A stretch of DNA of 64,000 nucleotides from Chionoecetes opilio (Eukaryota > Arthropoda > Malacostraca > Decapoda > Majidae). The DNA lies in assembly GCA_016584305.1 (NCBI GenBank), contig JACEEZ010020495.1, positions 10,001 through 74,000 of the forward strand, written 5' to 3'. The position numbers and the translations under genes are program-made. Of the stretch, positions 46,560 to 56,978 are shown piece after piece. The notes under the pieces are model-generated. The model did not search any database, was not told where the DNA came from, and saw nothing but the letters and a program-made list of their open reading frames with translations. Within the stretch, counting starts at the first letter, position 1, and every line of letters begins with the position of its first letter.

Positions 46560-48068
46560 ATGGCGAAATTAACGAAAAGTTCGTTATCGGCTAAATTAGG
46601 GGAGTTTACACGAATATATAATAAGTGTGAGGACGCAGCTACTACTCCTATTAAGTATACTAGTTTAAAGACAAGTCTGCCATGGTTGAATAAGCAATGG
46701 GATGAATATGAACAGGCTCACTTAGTTTATGAAGTCGAATTAAGAAAAGCTGGGGATAAAGACAAAATTTATCAATGTGTGACCAAGTATGAACAAGAAT
46801 GTAAAAAATATCTTGATAATATACTTCAATATGAGGAATTACTAAAGTGTGCTCATAAAGTCACAGCTAATGCCTCTTTACACCAGATTAAACTATCAGA
46901 CTTGTCACTTACACAGTTTGCCGTTGAAAATTGGTTCTCCTTTTGGGATAAATTCAAATTTATTAATGATAGAGCTGACTTAACAGAGGTGCATAAATTA
47001 ACTCATTTGTTGGGTCAGTTGAGAGGTTCTGCATATATACTGGTAAAGGAATTATCAGTTGAAAATGCCAATTATAATGTGGCTCTCAAGTTATCGCAAG
47101 AATAATTTTATAATAAATACTTAATTGTAAATAATCTTTTGTGCAGGTTTATGGATCTATCAAGTCCTTCTCATAATTTAAAGGAATTAGAAGATTTCAG
47201 AGTAACTTTGAATTGCACCCTAGGAGCAATAGAAGCTCATAAACCCTGGTTGAATCAGACTGGTTACTCAGTATTATGGTTTGGAGGAAATTACCAACCA
47301 GGCTGCGAGACCGATTAAATCAGAGGTATAATAGTAACAACATCACGGTCAAACAAATAGAAGAGGGATTATTGCAGTAGTGTAAACATTTGTAGGGTAT
47401 TGAGCAGGAACCCCTCCACACAGGGAGATCGAGATCACTAGACCCAAGGGTAATCAGCTATATCAGCCACTCTTAGAGTTTAAAGATCCCTCATTAGTGA
47501 GTATTTACCCTGCGCCTGCTAAAGTTACGGTAGTCAAACAGCCTGTAGTTAAGATTCAAACAACTTATCCTACCAGTAAACACAAAGGCCGACTCAAATA
47601 AAAGGAACAATCCCTAAATCCAGGGCTACTTCTAGTGAAGTAAGAAGAAACTGCGTCTTTTGTGAGGGGAAACATCCACCCTCCACTTGTAATATCTACC
47701 CAGATTGTACCACTAGGTTTAAAAGGTTAATGAGCCTGGGTAATTGCCTTACCTGTCTCAGTGGTAAACATGCATTAAGTGCATGCCCTATGAAGTTAAG
47801 AACTTGTAGGAAATGTAAACAATCTATTCACAACATTGCTCTTTGTCCTAACAGTGATATTAACTCCGATCCTACAGTAGTTAAAATGGCAGTCACTAAT
47901 AAGAGTAGTTCAGCAGCTGTCCCTACGGCAGATTTGAAGGTGAGCCATAATGGTAATTCAGTCATTGTAAAGACAATGTTTGAGAGTGGTGCACAAAGAT
48001 CCTTCATTAGTAGGGAGATAGTTGACCTATTACAGCTACCCATAATTAGTAAAGTGAAGTTGTAAGAA
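46560..48068 (+). pseudogene. BEL/Pao gag and protease, frameshifted
   Basis: ATG at 46560. 46560-47105 (181 codons) is the coiled N-terminal gag region (KLGEFTRIYNKCEDAATTPI, then FWDKFKFIND..DLTEVHKL, LLGQLRGSAY), typical of the DUF1759-type gag of BEL elements. It continues in other frames (FMDLSSPSHNLKELEDF, 47150; WLNQTGYSVLW, 47250). Zinc knuckles CVFCEGKHPPSTC, CLTCLSGKHALSAC and CRKCKQSIHNIALC are at 47650-47855. The protease segment near 47990 has FESGAQRSFISREIV, where family members have DSGAQRSFI; the catalytic Asp is Glu here. TAA at 48063. Confidence 0.8.
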
Positions 48069-48069
48069 G

Positions 48070-48868
48070 TAGTGCCATTTCAGATTTTCTCGCCAATAAA
48101 GAGACTCAAAACTTTGACATAGTTCAACCCCTAGTCCAATTAGGAAAATATAAATGTAGGGTAGCTGCTGTAGTTAATAATATTGGTATAAGTTTAACTG
48201 TAAAAGGACTAAAAGACACTGCTGAAATGTTAAGAGAGAAAGGTGTTAGACTAGTTAGAAATACCTTTGGGGACGTTGATGATCCATTCCAACTAATTAT
48301 AGGCGCTGATTATTTTGGCTGTTACCCAAGGAAAGAAATCAAAATACATTGCGTCTCTATGTTCACCAGCGCTGGTGGTTTTGTAATAATGGGACCCATC
48401 CCACAAACTTCTCACCAAGCCAAACAAGGGGAAGGTATTCCTAGTCATACACATTACACAACCCCTATTAATTACCAGAATTGAAACCACTTTCTTGCCC
48501 ACACCAATTAGTGAGTTATTAGAGGAAAGTGATATTCCCGTTCATAATAAAGATCTTGTCACTAAGGAAAATCCAACTAATAATGTGTCTCGAGGAACTA
48601 TTACCCACAAATTAATCACAGGATTATGGTTTAAAAGCCCTACCTGGCTTAAAGGTTGTAATAATGTGCCTCAACAAAAGGTTTCTCCTAAGCCAGACAT
48701 ATTTAAAGATATAATCAGGGATCGTGTATTGATCCCAGATCCTGTTATAGACATTAAAAGGTTTTCCTTAGAGAGCAAACTAATTAAGACTACTAATTTA
48801 GTCTTAAAATTCCTTAAAGTAATCGTCCAGACCATTTCTTCATTCCTGATTTAATGCAATCAAAGTAT
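48070..48868 (+). pseudogene. BEL/Pao pol remnant, RT and RNase H deleted
   Basis: 48100-48480 carries the end of the protease-like region (LIIGADYFGCYP). The next recognisable text, LITGLWFKSPTWLKG (48622-48666), belongs to the region after RNase H and before the integrase in BEL elements, so over 2 kb of RT/RNase H is missing. FSLESKLIKTTNLVLKFL (48765-48818) continues towards the integrase, but that domain is absent here; a matching integrase start lies at 61285. Confidence 0.65.
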
Positions 48869-48869
48869 A

Positions 48870-49216
48870 GCCATTAGTGAGTATATCAACAATATGTTGT
48901 CACTTTTTGCATCCAGTCAGCCGTTTTTTAATAATCCGCAATCAAAATCTGCAAATTCCCCGAGCTCTCAAAACGCTACTCAAGGCTTGCAGACGACGCA
49001 ACACGGCTCGGTGACGTCACAAGTGGAAGCCTCCTCTTCCCGCGCTGATCCAGAAGCACGTAAATATAAGAGATAATTATAGTACTTGAAGATTTTTGGG
49101 TGTTTCTCATGGATTTGTTTTGCGATATGCCACATGCATGCAATGCATCCTTATGGGTGCAGCAAGACAGTTGTGCCTTTCCAGAAAAGTTTGCACACGT
49201 TTGCGACTGATACGAC
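48870..49216. other. Sequence between BEL remnant and solo LTR
   Basis: Holds two short plus-strand frames, one with SQPFFNNPQSKSANSPSSQN, not recognised. The last five bases (ACGAC, 49212-49216) are the left target duplication of the solo LTR. Confidence 0.4.
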
Positions 49217-49611
49217 TGTGGAAATTATCCATCAACCACCCTCTCATAATTGGTAGAGTGGTGGTTTTGTCCCCCCCCCCCCTTGTGAGTGAGGTATTTT
49301 CCGCTCGTCATAGGAGGGTGCGTATAGGGATGTATATATATAATTTTAAATTATAATGGGTATAATTAAGGTAATTTAAGTAAATGGTAAATACTGGGAT
49401 GGATAATTGAACATTCCCAGTAATATTAAGCATTTGCACCTTATAATTAGCACCTTGATTGGAGCGACTGGCTATTGGTCGCCGTCATTTAAATTAGCAC
49501 CAATTGAGGTGGTACACCTGCCGCCTACCTAAAGGTGACACGTGTAATTCGCCACCAGCCGCCCACTTACGGAGAATCAGTACACTCTAGACCCTTCCAG
49601 GAGTAACATAT

Positions 49612-50250
49612 TGTTACGTGTAACGTAATTGCATGATGTGTTGGGGGGGAAGGCTGAGTGTATGAGTGTATGTCGCGCGTGTTGTGTGCAAGGGTATATG
49701 TCGCGCGTGTAGTGTGGGGTGAGGGGGGGAGCGGGGAAGGACGTAACCTTTCGCCTCTGGCTGCGTCTGGCAGCCAGTGAGGACGTGACACTGGCCTGAG
49801 AGAGTCGCACCGCCTCGCTCCTTTCCGCCTTCCCGCGCCTTTTCCTCCTGGTCCCGGGCCCGTGGATATACTTGATCTGCCCTTGGATAATTCTACCGTC
49901 TGCGTGGATATACCTGATCTGCCCGTGGATAGTTATACCGTCTCGTGTGCTTCTGAAGTGTGGATAGTAGTGAGGAGTGATACAGGATCTTGTATGTGAC
50001 TGTCTGGCTGTCTGCCCCCCCCCCCTTTCTCTGCCTCGGCTTTTGTACTTTGTAAACGGTATCTGAACCTCCCTAAGTAAACCAAGGAAGGAATCAAGTG
50101 TTTACTTCACCTGTGGTAGGAATGGATATTAACTCCTTGACCGAGTGTGACATACAGTTCGTTCTTACTCGCATACCTAACCCTTCGTCTGTAACGCCTT
50201 TCAGCATTCACAGTGTTACCTGGAGTGTGTAGTGAAGCGGGGGCGTAACA
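49612..50250 (+). mobile_element. Ty3/Gypsy 5' LTR
   Basis: 639 bp, starting TGTTACGTGTAACG and ending GGGGGCGTAACA. Compared with the 3' LTR (55729-56368) I count seven substitutions and one C-run length change, about 1.1% divergence. ATAT at 49608-49611 and 56369-56372 is the target duplication. TTGGTGTCTAGAAGTGGGA follows as the likely primer binding site. Promoter elements were not identified. Confidence 0.92.
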
Positions 50251-50319
50251 GTTGGTGTCTAGAAGTGGGATTAGTGTGTGTTAGGGTGAGTGCCGGCTGC
50301 AGTGCCACACGTGGTCAAG

Positions 50320-51612
50320 ATGGCGGACGGGGAGGAGGCGAGTGTATCGGTGGAAAATGAGCTGAAAGAAGACAATGTCACGGACCAATGGCTGGCGGGC
50401 GAGCCGAGTCAGGCTAGCGGGCCCGTGGAAAGTGAACCGAATGTGATGAACATGCTCAGTGCGTTGATGAGTGAGATGAAGGAATCCAAGGAGGCAGTGA
50501 GAGAGGCAGTGTGTCGGGGTCTGGTTGAGGTGAGGGAGGACGCGAGGCGGTACACAGAAACGATGTGTGCCGCCCTTAAGCAGGACTTAAGTACGGAGGT
50601 GCAGGGCATTAAGGTGGAGGCAAGGGAGGAAGTGAGGGCGTGCCGTGATGCTATCGCGACGCTGCAGCAGGCCGTAGAACAGCAGGCCAGTGCCTTAACC
50701 AGGACCATGGACCAGCGTAGGTTGAGGCAGGAGCTCATCGAGGAAGAGGAGCTGCCTGGTCGTCCTTGGTCGGATCCTGGTGACCATAAGGACTGGCGGG
50801 CCGACACACCACCCGCCCCGACCACACGGTGCCCCTCTTCTCGCTTCCTCACCCCGCCTTCGTCGCCCCAGCACCACGCCGCTATGTACTGTGGTCACTC
50901 GGGGCGGCGTAGACCATCTGAGTTTGATGGCAAGGTCGGGTGGGAAGCTTACCTGGCCCAATTCGAGCTCCTGGCAGACGCCCAAGGGTGGGACTTGGCA
51001 GAACGAGCCTTACAGCTCGTGTCCAGTCTCCGGGGTGCAGCGTTGGAGGTGCTGGGGCACCTGACCCCTGCGCAACGCATGGTGTATCAGAGTGTGGTGG
51101 AGGCCCTACGAAGGAGGTTTGGCCACCATCACATGGCGGAAGTATACCGGGCTCGCCTGAAGGTCAGGGTGCGAGCCAGGGGCGAGCCTCTACCCCAGCT
51201 CGCCCAGGAGTTGGAGACGCTGGTACGTCGCGCGTACCCCGCCGCCCCGGAGGACATGGTGGTGGTGCTGACGCGCGACCACTTCGTGGATGCGCTGCAA
51301 GACAGGGACTTGCAGTTGTATGTGAAGCAGGCGCATCCAGGGGACGTGCAGGAAGCTCTAGCGAGGGCGCTGGAGCTCGAGTCTTTCCTGCGCACCTCTG
51401 TGGGCGGTGCCGCGACGGAGGGGCCATGGAGAGCCCCCCCCCACCAGGGAACTCCGGGCCAGGCAGGCACAGGTGAAGAGGGCGCCGGAGAGGAGGTCCG
51501 CGGCGTCCGGGAGGTCGAGCCCCACAGGCTTCCAGGGCTCTTGTTGGGGTTGTGGCCAGCAAGGCCACAGGCGAAACCAGTGCCCGAGGGGGCGGAGGAC
51601 GCGTTCCCTTGA
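50320..51612 (+). CDS. gag: Ty3/Gypsy Gag (matrix and capsid part)
   Basis: ATG at 50320 in a good context (AAGATGG). The 430-codon frame has an acidic, coiled-coil-like N-terminus (residues ~35-150, SALMSEMKESKEAVREAV, then ATLQQAVEQQASALT), a Pro-rich hinge (PPSSPQHH) and a retrotransposon capsid region from about residue 205 (RRRPSEFDGKVGWEAYLAQF, ALQLVSSLRGAALEVLGHL, VEALRRRFG, LQDRDLQLYVKQAHP). It should continue into zinc knuckles, but after a run of nine C at 51425-51433 those lie in another frame and this frame ends in unrelated text. Gag assembles the particle that packages the element RNA. The shift may be a real mutation or a homopolymer error. Confidence 0.85.
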   Translation: MADGEEASVSVENELKEDNVTDQWLAGEPSQASGPVESEPNVMNMLSALMSEMKESKEAVREAVCRGLVEVREDARRYTETMCAALKQDLSTEVQGIKVEAREEVRACRDAIATLQQAVEQQASALTRTMDQRRLRQELIEEEELPGRPWSDPGDHKDWRADTPPAPTTRCPSSRFLTPPSSPQHHAAMYCGHSGRRRPSEFDGKVGWEAYLAQFELLADAQGWDLAERALQLVSSLRGAALEVLGHLTPAQRMVYQSVVEALRRRFGHHHMAEVYRARLKVRVRARGEPLPQLAQELETLVRRAYPAAPEDMVVVLTRDHFVDALQDRDLQLYVKQAHPGDVQEALARALELESFLRTSVGGAATEGPWRAPPHQGTPGQAGTGEEGAGEEVRGVREVEPHRLPGLLLGLWPARPQAKPVPEGAEDAFP

Positions 51613-51781
51613 GAGGCCGGCTGATAACGCCTTTCAGCCTTGCTGCCAGAGTTGTGGACAGTATGGCCACTTCTCCATCGCTTGCACTAATCCCAAGCCA
51701 GTGCTGCAGGCGGGAAACGACGCTTGGCTGGACGGAGGGGCCGATAGCCAGCCAATGCTCCCAGGGCCCCGGGTACTGTAA
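51407..51781 (+). CDS. gag: Ty3/Gypsy Gag nucleocapsid segment, shifted frame
   Basis: In the frame next to the capsid frame lie two CCHC knuckles, CWGCGQQGHRRNQC (about 51546-51587) and CQSCGQYGHFSIAC (about 51645-51686), after a basic Arg-rich stretch. This is the RNA-binding end of Gag. It has no start of its own; it joins the capsid frame across the C run at 51425-51433. The frame stops with TAA at 51779-51781 and overlaps the open pol frame (from 51748) by 34 bases in the -1 relation, which would fit expression of pol by -1 frameshifting (inference). Confidence 0.8.
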   Translation: MPRRRGHGEPPPTRELRARQAQVKRAPERRSAASGRSSPTGFQGSCWGCGQQGHRRNQCPRGRRTRSLERPADNAFQPCCQSCGQYGHFSIACTNPKPVLQAGNDAWLDGGADSQPMLPGPRVL

Positions 51782-54700
51782 CCTGCCACCGTGCTACAGC
51801 CACGACGGTCGAGGTGGAAGGGACCGTGAACGGGAGGCCATGCCGGATGACGGTGGACACGGGCGCGGAGAGGACGCTCACGCGTCCGGATGTGGTGCCG
51901 GCGAAACATCTTCCTGAAGCACCGCAGCGACTCTGTGGAGTCACAGGGCATTGCACGAAGCTCAGGGGCCCAGTGGAGGCGCGACTCGGCGTGGGAGGCA
52001 CTGAGGAAGTACTGCCTGTGTACGTCGCCGACATAGAGGATTCCTGCCTCCTGGGCCTGGATTACCTGACGCAGAGTGGGGCGTGCGTCGACCTGGTGAG
52101 AAGGACGTTAAGGGTGCGCGGAGAAGAGGTGCCCTTACTTCCAGGTGGCGCCCCGGCGGAAGTAGTTGCGGCTGAGCGCGTGCGTCTTGCCCCGAGGACG
52201 GAGACTAGGGTGCCTTGTACGTTGACCAGGAAGATGGAAGGAGCCGACGGCATGGTGGAGTCCACGGAGCACCGGTGGTTGACAGACGGTGTGGCGGTGG
52301 GCCGGAGTCTCGTAGGAGCCGGGGAGGAGTCGGTCACTGTCCTTGTGGCTAACTTCTCCGATGAGACTCGCACGGTACCGGCTGGTGCCAAGCTGGGCGC
52401 CTGTGAGGAGGTGGCTAGTCAGGAGGGGCAGCGAGGTAGTGTGGAACCGGCTGCTGTAGGTACCCTACCTGACCACCTGAGTGATTTGGCGCAGAGGAGC
52501 GCCACTCACCTCACCTCGTGGCAGCAGGAGCGGATGCGCGACGCTCTGAGGGAGTATGCTGGTGTCTTCAGCGAGGGTGACTTGGACCTGGGCTGCACGG
52601 GCCTGGTAAAGCACCACATTAAGACAGGAAGCACACCGCCCATCAGACACGCCCCACGGAGAATCGCGCCAGCCAGGCGGGAAGAGATGCAGCGGGCAGT
52701 GATGGAGCTGGAGGCGCAAGGGGTAGTGGAGAGGTCCGATAGCCCGTGGTCTTCAGCGGTGGTGCTGGTGACCAAGAAGGACGGCTCGAGGCGCTTCTGT
52801 GTCGATTACCGGGCGCTCAATGATACTACCAGGAAGGACTCTTACCCTTTGCCGCGTATCGATGATACGCTGGATGCTCTGGCCGGCGCTCAGTGGTTCT
52901 CCACCCTGGACCTTAAGTCGGGGTACCACCAGGTGGAGATGGTGGAGGAGGACAAACCCAAGACAGCATTCTCCTTCGGCCAGGGGCTCTGGCAATTCAC
53001 AGTTATGCCCTTCGGTCTGTGTAACGCGCCAAGCTGTTTTGAGCGGTTGATGGAGAGGGTGTTGGAGGGACTACACTGGAGGACGGCCCTCGTCTACATC
53101 GACGATGTGATAGCTTTTGGAGGCACTTTCGAGGAGGAGCTGGAGCGGCTGAGAGAGGTGCTGCAGCGTCTGTGGGCTGCCAACTTGAAACTCAGCCCGA
53201 AGAAGTGTCTCCTTTTCCAGCCTGAGGTGCCGTTCTTGGGGCACATCGTCGGCAGAGACGGTGTGAAGACCGACCCCCAGAAGGTGGCTGTGGTGCAGGA
53301 GTGGCCCGCCCCCACCAGTGTGGCTGACGTCAGGAGTTTCTTGGGCCTTTGCACCTATTACCGGCGCTTCGTCCCCGAGTTCGCTCGTGTCGCCTCTCCT
53401 CTCCACCACCTTACCAGGAAAGGGGCACGTTTCGAGTGGAGTGAGGTTTGTCAGGAGGCGTTTGACAGCTTGAAGCGTGCCCTGGTCGAGGCACCGGTGC
53501 TGCCTTACCCAAACCCGGCCAGCCCCTACCTGTTGGACACCGATGCCAGTGCCGAGGGTCTTGGCGCCGTGCTGTCGCAGGTGAAGGATGGACGAGAGCA
53601 CGTGGTAGCATACTACAGTGCTAAGTTTACTGGGCCCGAACGTAACTACTGTGTAACCAGAAAGGAGCTTCTGGCAGTAGTGAGGAGCACGGAACACTTC
53701 CATCCTTACTTATATGGCGCCCAGTTCACCGTAAGGACAGACCACGCGGCGTTACAGTGGCTGAAAACCCTCAAGGCACCTGAAGGGCAGTTGGCACGGT
53801 GGCTAGGCCGGCTGGAGCAGTACCAGTATGAAGTCCAGCATCGCCCCGGCCGCATCCATCACAATGCCGATAGTCTAAGTCGCCGCCCGTGTGAGCCTGG
53901 GTGCTCACATTGCTCTAAGGTAGAGGAGCGTGTGATGTCCCGGCGGTTGCAGGTGTGGGGAGACACTGTGGATGCCGGGGAGCAGTGGCGTCAGGCGCAG
54001 AGAGAGGATGTGGATCTCGCTCCCTTGATACAGTGGATGGAAGCGTCTCCAGAGCGCCCCAGCAGACAGGAAGTGGCACCAGAGAGCCCTGTCACGAAGC
54101 ACCTGTGGCAGCAGTGGGCCATGTTGCGACTAGAGGATGGAGTGTTGCAGCGGAGATGGGAAGATACTCGGGGGCGGCCGAGTTACTGGGTGGTGTTGGT
54201 GCCGCGCGCCCTGAGGCGTGACTTGCTACGCGAGTTGCACGAGGGTGTTACCAGCGGCCACTTGGGGGAAAAGAAGACCTTGGGCAAGTTGAGGCAGCGC
54301 TTCTATTGGGTGAAAATGAGGCGGGACGTGCAGGAGTGGTGTCGGGCCTGTGAGGTGTGTTGCGCTAGAAATGGCCCCGGGAGAAGGACACGTGCGCCTC
54401 TCCAACTCTACCAGGTTGGAGCGCCTCTTGAGAGAGTGGCTGTGGACATAGTCGGGCCGCTTCCCATCACCCCACAGGGAAATAGATTCATCTGTGTGAT
54501 GATGGATTACTTTACCAAGTGGCCTGAGGCATACGCGCTCCCCAATCATGAGGCTGTGACTGTGGCTGAAGCGCTGGTGACGAACTTTATCACGCGCTTT
54601 GGAGTGCCACAGGAGCTGCATTCCGACCAGGGGCGGGAATTTGAGTCCTCGGTATTCCAGGAGTGTTGCCGGCTGCTGGGTATCAAGAAGACTCGCACCA

Positions 54701-55590
54701 CCCCGTTGAGGCCTCAGTCGGATGGTATGGTGGAGCGCTTCAACAGGACGCTGATGCACGAGGTGGCTAAGTATTGCAGCAGGGACCAGCGAGATTGGGA
54801 CGTCAAGTTGCCAACGCTGCTGATGGCATACCGGTCGTCCAGGCACGAAGCGACAACCTACACTCCTGCACGACTGATGTTTGGCCGGGAATTAAGGCTT
54901 CCGGTAGACCTGGCCACGGGGTGCCCTCCTCAGAAATCCACGGTTCCTGCCGCGCCAGGTTACGTTCAGGCGCTAAGGGAGAGGCTTGAGGACGCACACC
55001 GCCACGCCCGTGACAGCATGCGGGTGGCAGGGCGAGCCATGAAAATGCGCTACGACGGCCGTTCGCGTGAGGCAACCTTCAACGTCGGTGATTTGGTGTG
55101 GCTACACAACCCCCGGAAAAAGAAGGGACTCTCACCCAAACTCCAGAGCCCCTGGGATGGACCATATGATGTACTGGAGGCTCTCTCTGACGTGACCTAC
55201 AGGATTCGTCGGGGAGATCAGAGACGCTCCCGTGTGGTCCACGTGGATCGTCTCTGGGGTTACCACGGCCCAGGAACGTACTCATGGGGTGACGAAGGAG
55301 TCGAGGACAGCGAGGATGTGGAGAGCGAGGTGGAGGTGCAGTTACGGCCGGGGCACAGACGGGAATTAGTTACGGTAGAGCCAGAACAAAATGTGGAAGA
55401 GTTGGGGAGCCGCGATGATCTGTCACGGGTGACCTTGGATGTGACAGGCTCGGGCCTGCCCTCAGAAACTGAAGCTGTGGACTCTAACGATGGGGCGGCA
55501 GCTCCCTGGGGGACAGACAGACCGCAGAGGGCGAAGCGACAACCCCTGTGGTGGGGAAACTATGTGATGAATGAGCCTGAGAGAATTTAA
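51748..55590 (+). CDS. pol: Ty3/Gypsy Pol polyprotein, intact
   Basis: Open from the codon after TAG 51745-51747 to TAA 55588-55590, about 1,280 codons, with no ATG at its start, as expected for a frameshift product. Residues below count from the GTG at 51814. Protease active site VDTGAE (14-19). Reverse transcriptase with VDYRALND, STLDLKSGYHQVEM and the catalytic YIDD (~428-431). RNase H with LLDTDASAEGLGAVLSQ (~572) and RTDHAALQWL. Integrase with the H..H..C..C finger (from ~809) and a DD35E core: Asp in AVDIVGPLP (~877), Asp in HSDQGREF (~936), Glu in DGMVERFN 35 residues later. The C-terminal PWDGPYDVLEAL segment is GPY/F-like. No env follows. Roles: cleavage of Gag-Pol, cDNA synthesis, integration. 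It looks functional. Confidence 0.95.
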   Translation, partial: PANAPRAPGTVTCHRATATTVEVEGTVNGRPCRMTVDTGAERTLTRPDVVPAKHLPEAPQRLCGVTGHCTKLRGPVEARLGVGGTEEVLPVYVADIEDSCLLGLDYLTQSGACVDLVRRTLRVRGEEVPLLPGGAPAEVVAAERVRLAPRTETRVPCTLTRKMEGADGMVESTEHRWLTDGVAVGRSLVGAGEESVTVLVANFSDETRTVPAGAKLGACEEVASQEGQRGSVEPAAVGTLPDHLSDLAQRSATHLTSWQQERMRDALREYAGVFSEGDLDLGCTGLVKHHIKTGSTPPIRHAPRRIAPARREEMQRAVMELEAQGVVERSDSPWSSAVVLVTKKDGSRRFCVDYRALNDTTRKDSYPLPRIDDTLDALAGAQWFSTLDLKSGYHQVEMVEEDKPKTAFSFGQGLWQFTVMPFGLCNAPSCFERLMERVLEGLHWRTALVYIDDVIAFGGTFEEELERLREVLQRLWAANLKLSPKKCLLFQPEVPFLGHIVGRDGVKTDPQKVAVVQEWPAPTSVADVRSFLGLCTYYRRFVPEFARVASPLHHLTRKGARFEWSEVCQEAFDSLKRALVEAPVLPYPNPASPYLLDTDASAEGLGAVLSQVKDGREHVVAYYSAKFTGPERNYCVTRKELLAVVRSTEHFHPYLYGAQFTVRTDHAALQWLKTLKAPEGQLARWLGRLEQYQYEVQHRPGRIHHNADSLSRRPCEPGCSHCSKVEERVMSRRLQVWGDTVDAGEQWRQAQREDVDLAPLIQWMEASPERPSRQEVAPESPVTKHLWQQWAMLRLEDGVLQRRWEDTRGRPSYWVVLVPRALRRDLLRELHEGVTSGHLGEKKTLGKLRQRFYWVKMRRDVQEWCRACEVCCARNGPGRRTRAPLQLYQVGAPLERVAVDIVGPLPITPQGNRFICVMMDYFTKWPEAYALPNHEAVTVAEALVTNFITRFGVPQELHSDQGREFESSVFQECCRLLGIKKTRTTPLRPQSDGMVERFNRTLMHEVAKYCSRDQRDWDVKLPTLLMAYRSSRHEATTYTPARLMFGRELRLPVDLATGCPPQKSTVPAAPGYVQALRERLEDAHRHARDSMRVAGRAMKMRYDGRSREATFNVGDLVWLHNPRKKKGLSPKLQSPWDGPYDVLEALSDVTYRIRRGDQRRSRVVHVDRLWGYHGPGTYSWGDEGVEDSEDVESEVEVQLRPGHRRELVTVEPEQNVEELGSRDDLSRVTLDVTGSGLPSETEAVDSNDGAAAPWGTDRPQRAKRQPLWWGNYVMNEPERI

Positions 55591-55714
55591 TGTTGCTTTG
55601 TTCTGTATTAGCCTGAGGAAATTCATTATTGTTTGTACTACATGTATTATGTTTCTGTGTTCTTAAGTGCTAATTTTAGGATGTGCATGTTTTATTGGTA
55701 ACCAGGGTCGGTCA

Positions 55715-55728
55715 AGCTGAGGGGATAA
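55715..55728 (+). promoter_or_regulatory. Polypurine-rich tract before the Gypsy 3' LTR
   Basis: AAGCTGAGGGGATAA directly precedes the LTR at 55729; the purine-rich GAGGGGATAA is the expected plus-strand primer site. Confidence 0.6.
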
Positions 55729-56368
55729 TGTTACGTGTAACGTAATTGCATGATGTGTTGGGGGGGAAGGCTGAGTGTATGAGTGTATGTCGCGCGTGTT
55801 GTGTGCAAGGGTATATGTCGCGCGTGTCGTGTGGGGTGAGGGGGGGAGCGGGGAAGGACGTAACCTTTCGCCTCTGGCTGCGTCTGGCAGCCAGTGAGGA
55901 AGTGACACTGGCCTGAGAGAGTCGCACCGCCTCGCTCCTTTCCGCCTTCCCGCGCCTTTTCCTCCTGGTCCCGGGCCCGTGGATATACCTGATCTGCCCT
56001 TGGATAATTCAACCGTCTGCGTGGATATACCTGATCTGCCCGTGGATAGTTATACCGTCTCGTGTGCTTCTGAAGTGTGGATAGTAGTGAGGAGTGATAC
56101 AGGATCTTGTGTGTGACTGTCTGGCTGTCTGCCCCCCCCCCCCTTTCTCTGCCTCGGCTTTTGTACTTTGTAAACGGTATCTGAACCTCCCTAAGTAAAC
56201 CAAGGAAGGAATCAAGTGTTTACTTCACCTGTGGTAGGAATGGATATTAACTCCTTGATCGAGTGTGACATACAGTTCGTTCTTACTCGCATACCTAACC
56301 CTTCGTCTGTAACGCCTTTCAGTATTCACAGTGTTACCTGGAGTGTGTAGTGAAGCGGGGGCGTAACA
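55729..56368 (+). mobile_element. Ty3/Gypsy 3' LTR
   Basis: 640 bp, same ends as the 5' LTR, closed by GCGTAACA and followed by ATAT, the target duplication. Confidence 0.92.
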
Positions 56369-56910
56369 ATATAATATACGTGCTTGTCTATAAGTACAAG
56401 TAAAGTACACTACCAGGTCCCATCGAATTAATATCTCTTCTCTGATTATAAAGAAGAGATTTGTACATACGTTAATTGTACATATAAGTGATAAACCAAT
56501 AGGACTGTGTTAAAATACGACACACTGAATATCGCCGCGTCGTCAAGTTACTGGTGTGATAACCACTTGACGCCAACCACAATAACACCTCCACCTCCGC
56601 TTCTGTCATTCACGGGCGGCCTCGATCCCGGCGACCACTTCGGATCACACGTCATGCAGTATTAATACAAGCCTACAGCCATTTCAACCTACTATCCACC
56701 GATAAGTATCCTAGTTAGTTGATTAGCTGGGGTAACGTGTCGGGAGATAGACATGGGTTTGAGCGATTACATAAGACCTCATATTGAATATGTGCTTGTA
56801 GCATAAATTTCTACAACGACAACGTTAAATGTGTGGAGGAGATTTGTGCGGCGGACTCGGGCAGATTGGAACGGGAAATTGAAATTTGCTAGGATTTTTA
56901 GTGATACACT

Positions 56911-56912
56911 CA

Positions 56913-56958
<46 letters not shown>

Positions 56959-56978
56959 ACACACACATACACATAAGA
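56911..56978. repeat. (CA)n microsatellite
   Basis: About 30 CA units, two interrupted by TA, next to the 3' tail of the minus-strand LINE. Confidence 0.95.

Larger units (their letters stand above)
49217..56815 (+). mobile_element. Solo BEL LTR split by a Gypsy insertion
   Basis: 49217-49611 starts TGTGGAAATTATCCATCAAC and parallels the start of the BEL LTR at 45491. 56373-56815 parallels its end (CTATCCACCGATAAGTA; final ATTTCTACA). ACGAC occurs immediately before (49212-49216) and immediately after (56816-56820), so this LTR has its own 5-bp target duplication and is not the 3' LTR of the element at 45491. Its total length without the Gypsy is about 840 bp. Confidence 0.75.

Noticed and set aside
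49567..49810. Frames within the Gypsy LTRs (also 55663-56012)
   Set aside because: Repeated in both LTRs and antisense to the element; LTRs are non-coding here.
53071..53703. 210- and 206-codon minus-strand frames inside Gypsy pol (also 54226-54846)
   Set aside because: Antisense shadows of the intact, motif-complete pol on the plus strand.
45491..56815. One 11-kb BEL element bounded by two LTRs
   Set aside because: The right LTR has its own ACGAC duplication and the left LTR is preceded by GTAGG, so they are separate insertions.
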